Shown here in pieces: positions 16,620-25,811 of a stretch of 54,199 nucleotides of DNA (the first letter of the stretch is position 1; each line of letters begins with the position of its first letter). Source of the stretch: JBBIQS01 sp037442205 (GTDB lineage Bacteria > Myxococcota > Myxococcia > Myxococcales > UBA5297); contig JBBIQS010000056.1 of the NCBI GenBank assembly GCA_037442205.1, forward strand, positions 1-54,199. Direction: 5' to 3'. The position numbers and the translations under genes are program-made. The notes beneath the pieces are model-generated. The model was not told where the DNA came from. It made no database searches and worked only from the letters and a program-made list of their open reading frames with translations.

Positions 16620-17000
16620 TCAGTTCAGCGCATCGGGAACCGCGAGCGCGAACTCGGGGATGGCGGCCTCGAACAGCGTGCCGTCGGGGCGGAGCATCTG
16701 GTAGCTGCCGCGCATCGAGCCCAGCGGAGAAGGCAGCGGGCAGAAGCTCGAATACTCATGGGTCTGCCCGGGGGCGATGGTGGGCTGCATCCCGACCACG
16801 CCCGGGCCCTCGACGTGCTCTTCGCGGCCGTTGGCGTCGGTGATCACCCAGTGCCGCCGCAGCAGCGTGGCTGGCGATGAGCCCTCGTTGGCGATGCGGA
16901 CGGCGTAGGCGAAGAACCAGCTCCCGGCGCGGCTGCGCTCGGGGATGTGGCGACACTCGACGGTGACCCGGATTCCTGCGGTGACGGCGGTGGAAGACAT
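16620..17000 (-). CDS. apaG: ApaG protein
   Basis: 126 residues, usual length for ApaG, a small fibronectin-III-like beta-sandwich protein that accompanies diadenosine polyphosphate metabolism in many bacteria; its biochemical role remains poorly defined. The conserved stretches are visible: WFFAYAVRIANEG, LLRRHWVITDANG, GVVGMQPTIAPGQ and MRGSYQML. The ATG at 17000 has a strong GGAGGAG ribosome-binding site. It lies 35 bases downstream of the fused spermidine synthase gene on the same strand and could be co-transcribed; the usual partners ksgA and apaH are absent here. Confidence 0.93.
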   Translation of the reverse strand: MSSTAVTAGIRVTVECRHIPERSRAGSWFFAYAVRIANEGSSPATLLRRHWVITDANGREEHVEGPGVVGMQPTIAPGQTHEYSSFCPLPSPLGSMRGSYQMLRPDGTLFEAAIPEFALAVPDALN

Positions 17001-17035
17001 GGCACTCCTCCGGTCCGCTTAGATGCGCGAACCGC

Positions 17036-19387
17036 CTAGGAGATTCGGCCCCATGTCGCCATCGCTGCCGCCGCGTAAGCCAGAACGCCGGCCGCGAACA
17101 CCGCCGTGTACCCGAAGGCCATCCCCAGCACCACCGCGCCCACCGAGCCGACCACCGAAGCAAACCCGTTGACTCCCCAGGCCCAGGGGATCCGCTCCGG
17201 GCGCGTGGCCTCCAGCTGGCGCACCAGCGTCGGGAAGGGCAGGCCCATTGCCAGCCCGGCCGGGACCAGCACCGCCACCGCGACCAGCACCCGCGCCGGC
17301 TCGGGAAGCGCGAGCGTTGCCGCCAGGATCGGGCGCGCCACGATTCCCATCGCCAGCGCCGCCAGGCCGGCCGCCGCGCACGCCATCCACGGCGGACGGC
17401 TGGCGAAGAGCCGAGGCGAAATCGCGCTGCCGATCCCGGAGCTGACCAGCAGCGTCCCCAGCGCCACCGCGAAGACCAGCGCCGGCTTGCCCAGGTACAG
17501 GCTCAGCCTCTGGATGAAGCCGACCTCGACCACGATGTAGCCGAATCCGAGCCCGGCAAAGGCCAGCAGCGTGCGCAGCTGCCCGCCTCCAGCGAGCGAC
17601 CTCCGCCGGAAGACCAGCAGCGGCACCACGATGAAGAACAGCGCCAGCAGCGCCGCCTGCGCCAGCAGAACCACCAACGCAGCCTCGGCGATCGGTCGAT
17701 CCTCCAGGGCCATCCGCGCCTGATTTCCCCGCGAGAAGGCACCACTCAAGTCCGACCAACTGAGCTTGGACAGCGGCACCCGCTGGTTGAAGAACGGCTG
17801 GTCGTCGGTGGCCGGCTCGAGGATGGCGGCGAACGGCAGCGGGACCTCCTCGATCCGCGCCGCGCTCGCCAGGCTGCGGTAGGGCTCGGCGGCGACCATC
17901 CCCGGGAGATAGAGCGGCTCGAGCCCGGCCTTCTCGAGGTTCTTGGCGAAATCGGCCAGCAGCGCCTGAGGCAGCGGCCGTCTCGAGAGCGCAAAGCCGG
18001 CATAGAACGCCGAGCTGCCCTTCTGCTTGTAGGCGATTACCCGATTCGCCAGATCGGTCTCGCCGCGCACCTCGAGTGCCGCCCTCGCCGTGGCGAACAG
18101 CCGCGGCAGATGAGCCTCGGGCCGGGTCATGAAGAGCACGCCGTCCGGAGCCAGGTGATCGAGGTAATCGGCGAAAGCCTCGCGGGTGAGCAGGTAGCTC
18201 TCGGCCAGGCTCAGGCTTCCCGAGGCCATCGCCGCATTCGAGATCGTGTGCGGGCAGCTGATCAGCTCGAAGCGCTCGGTCGAGCGCCGCAGGAAGCTCC
18301 GCGCCTCGTCGGTGATCACCTCGACCCGCGGGTCGTCGTAGAGCCGGCCGCTGTAGTCGGCCATCCGCTGCTTCACCAGCGCGTTGATCGCCGGGTTGAT
18401 CTCCACCGCCACCACTTTGCGCGCCCCGTTGCGCAGCGACAGCAGCACCTCGCGACCGCCTCCGGAGCCCACTACCAACACTTGAGCCTGCGGCCTGGCG
18501 CGGACGAAGAAGCCCTCCTCGTCCTCGGTCGCCGCGAGCGATGCGACCGGTCCCTCCGGATGGGCGAGCCGGGTGACCGCAGTCCCGGCGTCGATGAGTA
18601 CCAGCCTCCCGCCGCGAGCCTCGATGACGTCGGTGCGCGAGAGCGAATTCCAGGCGGTGAAGAGGTTGGCGCGCTTGTCCTCGAGGATCCTCTGCATCGG
18701 CACGCCACCGCCACCGATTTTGTCCCGGCTGATGCGCAGCGGAATCAGCGACTCTGCCCAAGGGACCAGGGCTGCCAGCGCCAGCGTCGAAGCCGCGCAC
18801 CCGACGGCCAGGCCATTGCTCGCCTCCAGCGAGACCAGCGCCGCGCCGGCCGCCGCCAGCGCCGCCGCGGCGATCACCGTTCCCGAGCCGCCGGCGATCG
18901 GCAGCAGCGAGAGCACGAGCAGACTCCCCGCCCCCGCTCCGATCAGATCGAAGAGGTAGAGCCGGTGGATCTGGCGCGCATGCCGGGTCAGCAGGCCGGA
19001 GACGGCAATCCCCGCCAGGAAGAACGGCGCGGCGATCGCCAGGTACCCCAGCGGCAGCCACAGCCACTGCGAGCGGTCCGTCCCCAGAGAAAAAGGCTCG
19101 ACCGGGATTCGGTTGAAGAGCGCATAGCCGCCGGCGAATGCCCACGGCGTCGCGGCGGCGGCCAGCGCCACCAGCCGCGCCGGGATCTGCTGGGCTTCCT
19201 TGCGCAGCGACAGCACCACCCCGGCGAAGCCGAAGCCGAACAGGGCGGTGCTCACCACCATGAAGGCCACGTGGTACCAGAACGCCACCGAGAGCACGCG
19301 GGTGAGCGCGACCTCGAGCAGCAGCGTCGCGGCGGACAACAGCAGCAGCCCGAAGAGCGCACTGCGCGGCGGCCTGGAGTCGGACAT
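17036..19387 (-). CDS. Fused membrane-spermidine synthase-like protein
   Basis: 783 residues in three parts. Residues 1-205 contain about six membrane helices. Residues about 240-540 form a soluble spermidine/spermine synthase-like Rossmann domain with SAM/dcSAM loop VLVVGSGGGREVLLSL (303-318) and acidic E329 in VVAVEINP. Residues about 560-783 contain about six more membrane helices. This 'fused spermidine synthase' architecture is common in deltaproteobacteria and Planctomycetes; the enzymatic product is not established for most members, so true spermidine synthesis is unproven. The ATG at 19387 begins directly before the first helix. It is divergent from the DUF3014 gene (131-base gap) and precedes apaG on the same strand. 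Confidence 0.88.
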   Translation of the reverse strand: MSDSRPPRSALFGLLLLSAATLLLEVALTRVLSVAFWYHVAFMVVSTALFGFGFAGVVLSLRKEAQQIPARLVALAAAATPWAFAGGYALFNRIPVEPFSLGTDRSQWLWLPLGYLAIAAPFFLAGIAVSGLLTRHARQIHRLYLFDLIGAGAGSLLVLSLLPIAGGSGTVIAAAALAAAGAALVSLEASNGLAVGCAASTLALAALVPWAESLIPLRISRDKIGGGGVPMQRILEDKRANLFTAWNSLSRTDVIEARGGRLVLIDAGTAVTRLAHPEGPVASLAATEDEEGFFVRARPQAQVLVVGSGGGREVLLSLRNGARKVVAVEINPAINALVKQRMADYSGRLYDDPRVEVITDEARSFLRRSTERFELISCPHTISNAAMASGSLSLAESYLLTREAFADYLDHLAPDGVLFMTRPEAHLPRLFATARAALEVRGETDLANRVIAYKQKGSSAFYAGFALSRRPLPQALLADFAKNLEKAGLEPLYLPGMVAAEPYRSLASAARIEEVPLPFAAILEPATDDQPFFNQRVPLSKLSWSDLSGAFSRGNQARMALEDRPIAEAALVVLLAQAALLALFFIVVPLLVFRRRSLAGGGQLRTLLAFAGLGFGYIVVEVGFIQRLSLYLGKPALVFAVALGTLLVSSGIGSAISPRLFASRPPWMACAAAGLAALAMGIVARPILAATLALPEPARVLVAVAVLVPAGLAMGLPFPTLVRQLEATRPERIPWAWGVNGFASVVGSVGAVVLGMAFGYTAVFAAGVLAYAAAAMATWGRIS

Positions 19388-19518
19388 CGGGCGGCCATCT
19401 TAGCCCGAAGCCGGGCGCGCTCCCTCGGGCGGCGCTACCATGTCTGCGCCATCGACGAGGAATCGCCCGGCGCTCAGCTTGTTCTTCGCAGGGTCGTCCC
19501 CGTCCCCAGGAGGAGCCC

Positions 19519-20343
19519 ATGGCCGACTTCCCTCGCAACCCTGCCGAGCACGCCGCCCCTCGCAAGCCCTCGCGACTGGGCTGGTATCTGGTCGGAGTGG
19601 CCCTGGCCGCGGTGGGCGGCATCGTCTACTGGCAACTGAGCCAGCCCGAGCCGCCGGCCCCGATCGCCGAGGTCCCGCCGCCCCCGCCTCCGGCCGCCCC
19701 TGCGCCGCTGCCGGCGCCGCCTCCCCTGCCCCCGGTGGCCGAAGCGGATGAGTTCGCCCGCTCGCTCGCCGGCGCCTTCTCCAAGCTGCCTGCCTGGGCC
19801 CAATGGCTCAAGGCCGAGGACCTCATCCGCCGCTTCGTGACCGCCACCTACGCCGTCGCCGAGGGGACCTCGCCGCGCCAGAGCCTGGCGTTCGCCGGTC
19901 CCGAGGGAGAGCTCAAGGTCATCAAGCGCTCGGGCAAGCTCTACCTCGATCCCAAGAGCTACGGGCGCTACGACCTGTTCGCCGAGGTCATCGGCTCGCT
20001 CGACTCCGCCGCCGTGGCCGGGGCCTACCAGAAGCTCTCGCCGCTGTTCGAGTCGGCCTACCGCGAGATCGGGCCGCCCAACACCACCTTCGCCCAGGCG
20101 CTGTCGCGCGCGGTGCAGCGGCTGACCTCGGTCCCGGCCGTCGAGGGAGAGATCGAGCTTACCCGGCCCAAGGTCCTGTACGTGTACGCCCGCGCCGACC
20201 TCGAGAAGCTGCCCGCCGCCGGCAAGCACCTGCTGCGCATGGGGCCGCGGAACATGGGCGTCGTCCAGAGGAAGCTCGCCGAGATCGCCGGAGCGCTCAA
20301 CCTCCCGCCCGCGGTGTCCTCGGAAAAGGCGGGCGGCAACTAG
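19519..20343 (+). CDS. DUF3014 domain protein, single-pass membrane
   Basis: 274 residues. A cytoplasmic N-terminus (about 1-19) is followed by one membrane helix (about 20-38) and a Pro-rich linker (about 44-73), then a DUF3014 domain of about 195 residues in the periplasm. Family features visible include RRFVTATYAVAEG, SYGRYDLFAEVIGSLD and the closing LLRMGPRNMGVVQRKLAEIA. The function of the family is unknown. The start has an excellent AGGAGGAG ribosome-binding site just upstream of the ATG. The following small gene begins 45 bases downstream on the same strand. Confidence 0.88.
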   Translation: MADFPRNPAEHAAPRKPSRLGWYLVGVALAAVGGIVYWQLSQPEPPAPIAEVPPPPPPAAPAPLPAPPPLPPVAEADEFARSLAGAFSKLPAWAQWLKAEDLIRRFVTATYAVAEGTSPRQSLAFAGPEGELKVIKRSGKLYLDPKSYGRYDLFAEVIGSLDSAAVAGAYQKLSPLFESAYREIGPPNTTFAQALSRAVQRLTSVPAVEGEIELTRPKVLYVYARADLEKLPAAGKHLLRMGPRNMGVVQRKLAEIAGALNLPPAVSSEKAGGN

Positions 20344-20388
20344 CGTACCCCGCTCGCAGGCGATCGCGCGTCGCGGTAGGTTGTCGCC

Positions 20389-20700
20389 ATGCGCTCGAAG
20401 CTCCACACCTTGGTGATGCGCCTGCCCGACCTCGTCGCGCACGAGCGCCGGGAATCCCTCGTCCAGCTCGAGCGGCTGGTGGAGCAGCGCAAGTTGGGCG
20501 AGATCGCCGGCGAGACCGAGCTCGCCGGCCGCGAGCTGGTGCTCTTCGTCGAGGTCAGCGCCGCCAGCGAGGACCTGATCAAGTCCGAGGTCATGCCGCG
20601 GCTGATCGCCCTGGCAAGCGAGCTGGGCCTGAGCGACGAGGCCACCGTCGAGTGGGCCCACCAGGCCGGCGTCCCCGCGCGCGACGAACCAGAGGACTAG
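20389..20700 (+). CDS. Small hypothetical protein
   Basis: 103 residues, no signal or membrane segment. It is mostly helical by appearance: an N-terminal helix RESLVQLERLVEQRKLGEIA and a charged C-terminus ending in an acidic tail. The middle, ELAGRELVLFVEVSAASED, looks like a short beta-hairpin. No family is recognised. It follows the DUF3014 gene by 45 bases on the same strand and precedes cstA by about 98 bases. Support comes from composition, from the start ATG and from position in an otherwise gapless gene row; the ribosome-binding site is weak. Confidence 0.65.
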   Translation: MRSKLHTLVMRLPDLVAHERRESLVQLERLVEQRKLGEIAGETELAGRELVLFVEVSAASEDLIKSEVMPRLIALASELGLSDEATVEWAHQAGVPARDEPED

Positions 20701-20798
20701 GCCCCTCCGATCAACCGAATACCGATCTGCCGAGCGGGCGCTCGAATCGCCGCCTTGCGCCATGACGCGCGCCCGAGGCGGATCTAGAGTCTCGCCCC

Positions 20799-22853
20799 AT
20801 GCGCGCACTGAAGATCCTGCTCTGGGTAGCGGTGGCGGCAGTGGGGGCCTTGGCGATCGGGGCGATCGCGGTCAGCCGAGGCGAGCCCATCTCCGCCGCC
20901 TGGCTGGTGGTGGCGGCGGTCTGCACCTACTCCATCGCCTATCGCTTCTACTCGAAGTTCATCGCCGTGCGAGTCTTCCAGCTCGACGACAAGAACCTCA
21001 CCCCCGCAGTCCGGCGCAACGACGGCCACGACTTCGTCCCCACCAACAAGTGGGTCGTCTTCGGGCATCACTTCGCCGCCATCGCCGGCCCCGGGCCGCT
21101 GATCGGCCCCATCCTGGCCGCGCAGTTCGGCTATTTGCCCGGGACGCTCTGGATCCTGGCCGGAGTGGTGCTCGGCGGCGCGGTGCAGGACTTCGTCATC
21201 CTCATCGCCTCGCTGCGCCGCGACGGCCGGTCGCTGGCCAAGATGGCGCGCGACTACCTCGGCCCCCTGGGCGCGATCGCCGGGACGCTGGGCATCCTCT
21301 TCATCATGGTGATCCTCATCGCCGTGCTCGGGCTGGTGGTGGTCAACGCCCTGGCCGAGAGCCCGTGGGGTGTCTTCACCGTGGGGATGACCATCCCGAT
21401 CGCGCTGTTGATGGGGCTCATCATGCGCGGCGGCCACGGCCGCCAGGTGTGGATCGCCACCGGGATCGGCATCGTGCTGCTGCTGGCCGCGCTCGGCGGC
21501 GGCCGCTACATCAGCGAGGACCCGTCCTTGGCCAGCGCGCTGACCTTCGGCCGCGTCCCGCTGGCGGCGGCGGTCATCGTCTACGGATTGGCCGCTTCGA
21601 TCCTGCCGGTGTGGCTGCTGCTGGCCCCGCGCGACTACCTCTCCACCTTCATCAAGCTGGGGACCATCTTCCTGCTGGCGGTGGGCATCGTCGCGGTGCG
21701 TCCGACGCTGCAGCTTCCGGCGCTGACCCAGTTCATCGATGGCAGCGGCCCGATCTTCGGCGGCAAGATCTTCCCGTTCTGCTTCATCACCATCGCCTGC
21801 GGAGCCGTGTCCGGCTTCCACGCGCTCATCGCCTCCGGGACCACGCCCAAGCTGCTCAAGCTGGAGACCGAGGCGCGGATGATCGGCTACGGGGCGATGC
21901 TGCTGGAGAGCTTCGTGGCGATCATGGCCATGGTCGCGGCGGCCTCGCTGGCGCCGGGCACCTACTTCGCCATCAACACCGTCCAGCCGCTGGAGTGGAT
22001 CAACGCCCAGGGCTTCCCGGTCACTCTCGAGCAGATGCAGGCGCTGGCGGCGCGGGTGGGCGAGAAGACGGTCATCGGCCGGACCGGCGGCGCCCCGGCG
22101 CTGGCGGTGGCGATGGCCGAGATCTTCCACCGCTTCCTCGGCGGCGAGAAGCTGGCGGCGCTCTGGTACCACTTCGCCATCATGTTCGAGGCGCTGTTCA
22201 TCCTGACCACCCTCGACGCCGGCACCCGAGTCGGCCGCTACATCCTGCAGGACGCGCTGCAGCGGATCTTCCCCAAGGTCGGCAGCGGCGGGCTGGCCTC
22301 GAACATCCTCACCAGCTGCCTGTTCGTGGCAGCCTGGGGTTACTTCGCGATGGCCGGCGTGATCGATCCCAATGGCGGGGTGCGGGCGCTGTGGCCGCTG
22401 TTCGGCATCGCCAACCAGCTGCTGGCCGTCACCGCGCTGACCATCGCCACCACCGTGCTCTTGCGCACCGGCAAGGCGCGCTACGGCTGGATCACCGCGG
22501 TCCCGACGGCGTGGCTGTTGGCGGTCACCACCGCCGCCGGCCTGCAGTACATCTTCCACCCCGACCCGAAGATCGGCTTCCTGGCCAAGGCCTCGGCGAT
22601 GGCCAGCGGCGCGCTGCCGGTGCCGGAGGCAACCAAGGCCATCCAGATCTTCAACGCCCGGCTCGACGCGGTGATGGCCGGGCTGTTCCTGGTGCTGGTG
22701 GGGACGGTGGTGGTCTCGGCGGCCACCGAGTGGTGGCGGATTCTCAAGGGAACCCGGGCGCTCGAGTCCGACCCGCCGCCGCTGGCGCTGGCGGCCGAGG
22801 CCCCGTCGTTCGGCGAGGTGCCGCGCTCGGCCGGCGGAGGGCGCTGCTGCTGA
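20799..22853 (+). CDS. cstA: Carbon starvation protein A, peptide/pyruvate transporter
   Basis: 684-residue inner-membrane protein of the CstA family, close to the E. coli length of about 700. CstA proteins take up peptides and, in some species, pyruvate, and are induced during carbon starvation. The family signature region is clear: YRFYSKFIAVRVFQLDD (about 48-64), HDFVPTNKWVVFGHHFAAIAG, GPLIGPILAAQFGYLPG and the central ISEDPSLAS region. Roughly sixteen hydrophobic helices are visible. The C-terminal tail (after about 655) is short and charged. A weak inverted repeat (CCGCCT at 20750 / AGGCGG at 20776) lies in the 98-base leader. It converges with the glutathione peroxidase gene (9-base gap). 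Confidence 0.95.
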   Translation: MRALKILLWVAVAAVGALAIGAIAVSRGEPISAAWLVVAAVCTYSIAYRFYSKFIAVRVFQLDDKNLTPAVRRNDGHDFVPTNKWVVFGHHFAAIAGPGPLIGPILAAQFGYLPGTLWILAGVVLGGAVQDFVILIASLRRDGRSLAKMARDYLGPLGAIAGTLGILFIMVILIAVLGLVVVNALAESPWGVFTVGMTIPIALLMGLIMRGGHGRQVWIATGIGIVLLLAALGGGRYISEDPSLASALTFGRVPLAAAVIVYGLAASILPVWLLLAPRDYLSTFIKLGTIFLLAVGIVAVRPTLQLPALTQFIDGSGPIFGGKIFPFCFITIACGAVSGFHALIASGTTPKLLKLETEARMIGYGAMLLESFVAIMAMVAAASLAPGTYFAINTVQPLEWINAQGFPVTLEQMQALAARVGEKTVIGRTGGAPALAVAMAEIFHRFLGGEKLAALWYHFAIMFEALFILTTLDAGTRVGRYILQDALQRIFPKVGSGGLASNILTSCLFVAAWGYFAMAGVIDPNGGVRALWPLFGIANQLLAVTALTIATTVLLRTGKARYGWITAVPTAWLLAVTTAAGLQYIFHPDPKIGFLAKASAMASGALPVPEATKAIQIFNARLDAVMAGLFLVLVGTVVVSAATEWWRILKGTRALESDPPPLALAAEAPSFGEVPRSAGGGRCC

Positions 22854-22862
22854 GACGTCGAG

Positions 22863-23360
22863 CTAGGCCGACTTGGCCGGCTCGGCGAGCAGCTTCTCGA
22901 TGGGCCCGGCGATCTTCTCCGGCACGGTATTGGGCGCGAAGCGGTCAACCACGCGGCCGCTGCGGTCGACCAGGAACTTGGTGAAGTTCCACTTGATGCC
23001 CTCGCCCAGCAGCCCGGGCGCCTCGCTCTTGAGGAAACGGAACACCGGGTGAGTGCCGGCCCCATTGACCTCGATCTTCTTGAAGATCGGGAACTTCACT
23101 CCGAAGTTGAGCTGGCAGAACTGGGCGATCTCCTCGTCGCTGCCCGGTTCCTGGTGCATGAACTGGTCGCAGGGGAAGCCGAGGATCTCCAGGCCGCGCT
23201 CGCGGTACTTCTCGTAGAGCTCCTCCAGCCCCTTGTACTGCGGGGTGAAGCCGCACTTGCTGGCGGTGTTGACGACCAGGAGCACCTTGCCCTGGTAGTC
23301 GCCCAGCCGCTTCTCGGTGCCGTTGTTCAGGGTCGCGCTCAGCTCGTACAGGCTCGCCAT
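22863..23360 (-). CDS. Glutathione peroxidase family thiol peroxidase (Cys type)
   Basis: 165 residues, the length of non-selenium bacterial GPx-like enzymes, which reduce hydroperoxides, usually with thioredoxin rather than glutathione. The peroxidatic Cys is C36 in NTASKCGFTPQY. Q70 in CDQFMHQEPG and W124-N125 in KWNFTKFLVD complete the catalytic tetrad. C64 (GFPCDQF) and C81 are extra Cys residues; C81 lies near where thioredoxin-type members keep their resolving Cys. No selenocysteine codon is present. The ATG at 23360 is chosen because upstream codons do not belong to the fold. It lies downstream of the histidine-kinase gene on the opposite side of an 80-base gap from cstA's convergent end. 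Confidence 0.93.
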   Translation of the reverse strand: MASLYELSATLNNGTEKRLGDYQGKVLLVVNTASKCGFTPQYKGLEELYEKYRERGLEILGFPCDQFMHQEPGSDEEIAQFCQLNFGVKFPIFKKIEVNGAGTHPVFRFLKSEAPGLLGEGIKWNFTKFLVDRSGRVVDRFAPNTVPEKIAGPIEKLLAEPAKSA

Positions 23361-23439
23361 GGGAGGCCTCCGTGGGGGCCCCTGCTGTAATCGCGCGCCA
23401 GTCTGCAAACCAGCCAAACGCCGGATCGCCCGCCAGCGA

Positions 23440-24807
23440 CTACGCCCGCGCCCGGTCCCCGGGGTGCCTCGCTGCCTCTCGCTCGGCGGGGAGCGCGGGC
23501 TGTTCCTTGGGCAGGCTCACTCGGAAGATCGCTCCGCCGCCGGGATTCTCCTCGACCCAGATCCTGCCGTGGTGCAGGTCGACGATCCGCTTGGCGATGG
23601 CCAGCCCCAGCCCGGTTCCCTTGACCGCCGACCTGCCGAGCCTCTCGAAGCGGGTGAAGATCCTCTCACGGTCCGGCTCGCTGACTCCCTCGCCGCGATC
23701 CCTCACGCTCGACAGCCAGCTGTTCCCGCAGTCCTCGATCTCGACCTCGACCGCGCTGTCCAGCGGCCCGTACTTGATGGCGTTGGAGAGCAAGTTGAAG
23801 AAGACCTCTCGCACCATCGGATTGGCCTGGGCAAGCCTCGCCCCGGTTCCGATCAGGACGACGCGCTGCTGCCGCTTCTGGGCCTCCTGCTCCAGGTCGC
23901 GCGACACCGCCTCCCAGGATACCCGAAGGTCCAGCGCCTCGAAGTCCAGCTGCTCCAGGCTGGTCAGCCGCGAGTAGCGGGCCGCGCTCTCGGTCATCTC
24001 GATGAGCCGGTCGGAGGCCTCGCGAATGATCGACAGCTGCCTGCGCCGTTTCTCGTCCAATTCGGTCTTGAGCATCACGTCGGCCGTGACCTTCACCGCG
24101 GTGGCGGGGTTTGCCAGGTCATGCCGCATGATGTCGGCGAACAGCTCCTTGAGCTGGTTGGAGTGCTCGAGCTCGGTGGCGTAGTCGCGCAGCGCCTGCT
24201 GCGCCTTCCTGGGCCCGGTGATGTCCCGGATGATCGCGATGATCATCGGCGGCCCGTCGTCGGACTCTCTGACCGACGACGCCACCACCCACACCGGGAA
24301 TCGCTGTCCGTCCCGATGCTGGGCCACCACCAGCCCGGCCCAGCGCCCATGGGCGTGGATCGCCGGCAGAATCTGTCTCCTGATGAGCGAGCGATCGGCG
24401 CACAGCAATTCCGGGACTTTACCCTCCAGCTCGACCCGAGGATGCCCGGACAGCGTCTCGATCGATTGGCTGCAGTAGACGATGGAGCCATCGAGCCCGC
24501 TGACGAGGATCCCGTCCGGCGCCTTCTCCAGCACCCTCGACAGCAACAGCTGCCGCCGGAATTCCCGCCGCCGGTAGAACCTCAATCCGGCCAACACCCC
24601 GACCACTGCCGGCAGCACCAGCCGATCGAACACCTCCTCGGCGCCCGGCGCCCAAAACGCCTCGGCGAGGGTTGCGCTGCCGAAGACCAGGGCATCGAGC
24701 AGCGCATCGACCACCCAGTACGAGCCGCCAAACAGCAGCGCGAATCCGGCCGTAGGCCAGAGCAAGCTTCGGCCGTCGCCTCGCACACGGTTCGTTGGCG
24801 GCGGCAT
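23440..24807 (-). CDS. PAS-domain sensor histidine kinase, membrane-bound
   Basis: 455 residues. Two membrane helices (about 15-45 and 62-78) are followed by a PAS domain (about 90-200: PDGILVSGLDGSIVYCSQS, WVVASSVRESDDGPP, IAIIRDITG). A HisKA dimerisation domain has the phospho-acceptor H229 in IMRHDLANPA; the usual 'HELRTPL' is replaced. A HATPase domain has N-box NLLSNAIKYG, G1 RDRGEGV and G2 GTGLGLAIAKRIV. The start is the ATG at 24807 with a G-rich upstream region. No response regulator is adjacent, so it is an orphan kinase. An inverted repeat in the intergenic region (24875-24899) might control it. The signal is unknown. Confidence 0.9.
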   Translation of the reverse strand: MPPPTNRVRGDGRSLLWPTAGFALLFGGSYWVVDALLDALVFGSATLAEAFWAPGAEEVFDRLVLPAVVGVLAGLRFYRRREFRRQLLLSRVLEKAPDGILVSGLDGSIVYCSQSIETLSGHPRVELEGKVPELLCADRSLIRRQILPAIHAHGRWAGLVVAQHRDGQRFPVWVVASSVRESDDGPPMIIAIIRDITGPRKAQQALRDYATELEHSNQLKELFADIMRHDLANPATAVKVTADVMLKTELDEKRRRQLSIIREASDRLIEMTESAARYSRLTSLEQLDFEALDLRVSWEAVSRDLEQEAQKRQQRVVLIGTGARLAQANPMVREVFFNLLSNAIKYGPLDSAVEVEIEDCGNSWLSSVRDRGEGVSEPDRERIFTRFERLGRSAVKGTGLGLAIAKRIVDLHHGRIWVEENPGGGAIFRVSLPKEQPALPAEREAARHPGDRARA

Positions 24808-24874
24808 CCCCGGCCCCCCAGGCCTCAGACAACCAGCCCCTCCACAGTACTCCGGCCTCGCCGCGATCGCACGC

Positions 24875-24899
24875 ACAGTGTCTCATTTTCAAACACTGT
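24875..24899. repeat. Inverted repeat in the kinase/esterase divergent intergenic region
   Basis: Perfect 7-base arms ACAGTGT (24875-24881) and ACACTGT (24893-24899), separated by an AT-rich 11-base centre in an otherwise GC-rich stretch. Size and position between two divergent genes suit a dimeric regulator's operator, but no regulator gene is adjacent and no promoter could be fixed beside it. Confidence 0.4.
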
Positions 24900-25004
24900 C
24901 AGTAATTGAGCGCATCGTCGGAGGAGCGCGGTCGAGCCGCTGGCGGGCGTGCCCCCGCGCCGGGCCCGGCTTTGCTACCCTGTCGCGGCCACCGCTGGAG
25001 GCCC

Positions 25005-25784
25005 ATGAGCCGGATCGAGATCGTCGCCGACTTCTACTCGGTTCCCGAGGGCGTGAACCGGGTGCTGCGCATCTACACCCCCGACGCCTACCACCGCACC
25101 CGCACCCGGCGCTTCCCGGTCCTCTACCTGCAGGACGGCCAGAACGTCTTCGCCCACCCGCAGTCGGCGCTGGCCGAGACCTGGGCCGCCGACCTCGCCA
25201 TGGACCGGCTAATCGCCGCCGGCAAGGTCGAGCCGCACGTGATCGTGGCCGTCGACCACCGCGGCGCGCAGCGGCTGGCCGACTACTCTCCCTGGGACGA
25301 GCCGCGCGCCGGGGTCCACGCCCGCGGCGCCCGCTACGCCGACTTCTTCTTGAACCACCTGATGCCCACCGCCGAGAAGTTCCTGCGGATCCTCCCCGGC
25401 CCCGAGCACACCGCGGTGATGGGCTCGAGCCTGGGCGGGTTGATCTCGCTCTACATGGGCTGGCTGCACCCCGAGCGCATCGGGCGGGTGGGGGCGCTGT
25501 CGCCGTCGGTGATGTGGTCTGCTGGCGAGCTGGCCCGGCGCTGGACCAGGCGCACCAGCACCTCCCAGCGCCTCTACCTCGACGCCGGCGCCGCCGAGCG
25601 CTTCCTCGCCCCGGGGATGGTGATGGACTACGGCAAGGCGACCCGCGACTTCCACCGCCACCTGGTGGAGCTCGGCTACCCCAAGCGCCAGCTGCACTGC
25701 GTGCTGGAGCCGGGCGGCCACCACTCCGAAGTCGATTGGCGCCGCCGACTCCCCGCCGCTCTCGCCTGGCTGCTCGCCTCTTGA
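25005..25784 (+). CDS. Putative esterase, alpha/beta hydrolase (PF00756 type)
   Basis: 259 residues, no signal peptide. It matches the 'putative esterase' family (esterase D, Fes/IroE relatives): an early RRFPVLYLQDGQNVF motif (36-50), the GSSLGG nucleophile elbow with S142 (140-145), and late GGHH (237-240) carrying the catalytic His. An acid residue probably lies in the YLDAG segment (about 191-195). Substrate unknown; family members cleave short acyl esters or siderophore esters. The ATG at 25005 has GGAGG a few bases upstream. It is divergent from the histidine kinase and followed by the Ser/Thr kinase 78 bases downstream. Confidence 0.88.
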   Translation: MSRIEIVADFYSVPEGVNRVLRIYTPDAYHRTRTRRFPVLYLQDGQNVFAHPQSALAETWAADLAMDRLIAAGKVEPHVIVAVDHRGAQRLADYSPWDEPRAGVHARGARYADFFLNHLMPTAEKFLRILPGPEHTAVMGSSLGGLISLYMGWLHPERIGRVGALSPSVMWSAGELARRWTRRTSTSQRLYLDAGAAERFLAPGMVMDYGKATRDFHRHLVELGYPKRQLHCVLEPGGHHSEVDWRRRLPAALAWLLAS

Positions 25785-25811
25785 TCCGCCGGCCGACAAT
25801 TTTCCGGTGCC

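Noticed and set aside
20750..20781. Inverted repeat CCGCCT/AGGCGG in the cstA leader as a riboregulator
   Set aside because: Only six bases per arm, common by chance at this GC content, with no associated promoter or ribosome-binding-site overlap.
20784..22559. 591-codon minus-strand open frame opposite cstA
   Set aside because: Rich in His, Gln and Asp with no fold signal, antisense to well-conserved cstA.
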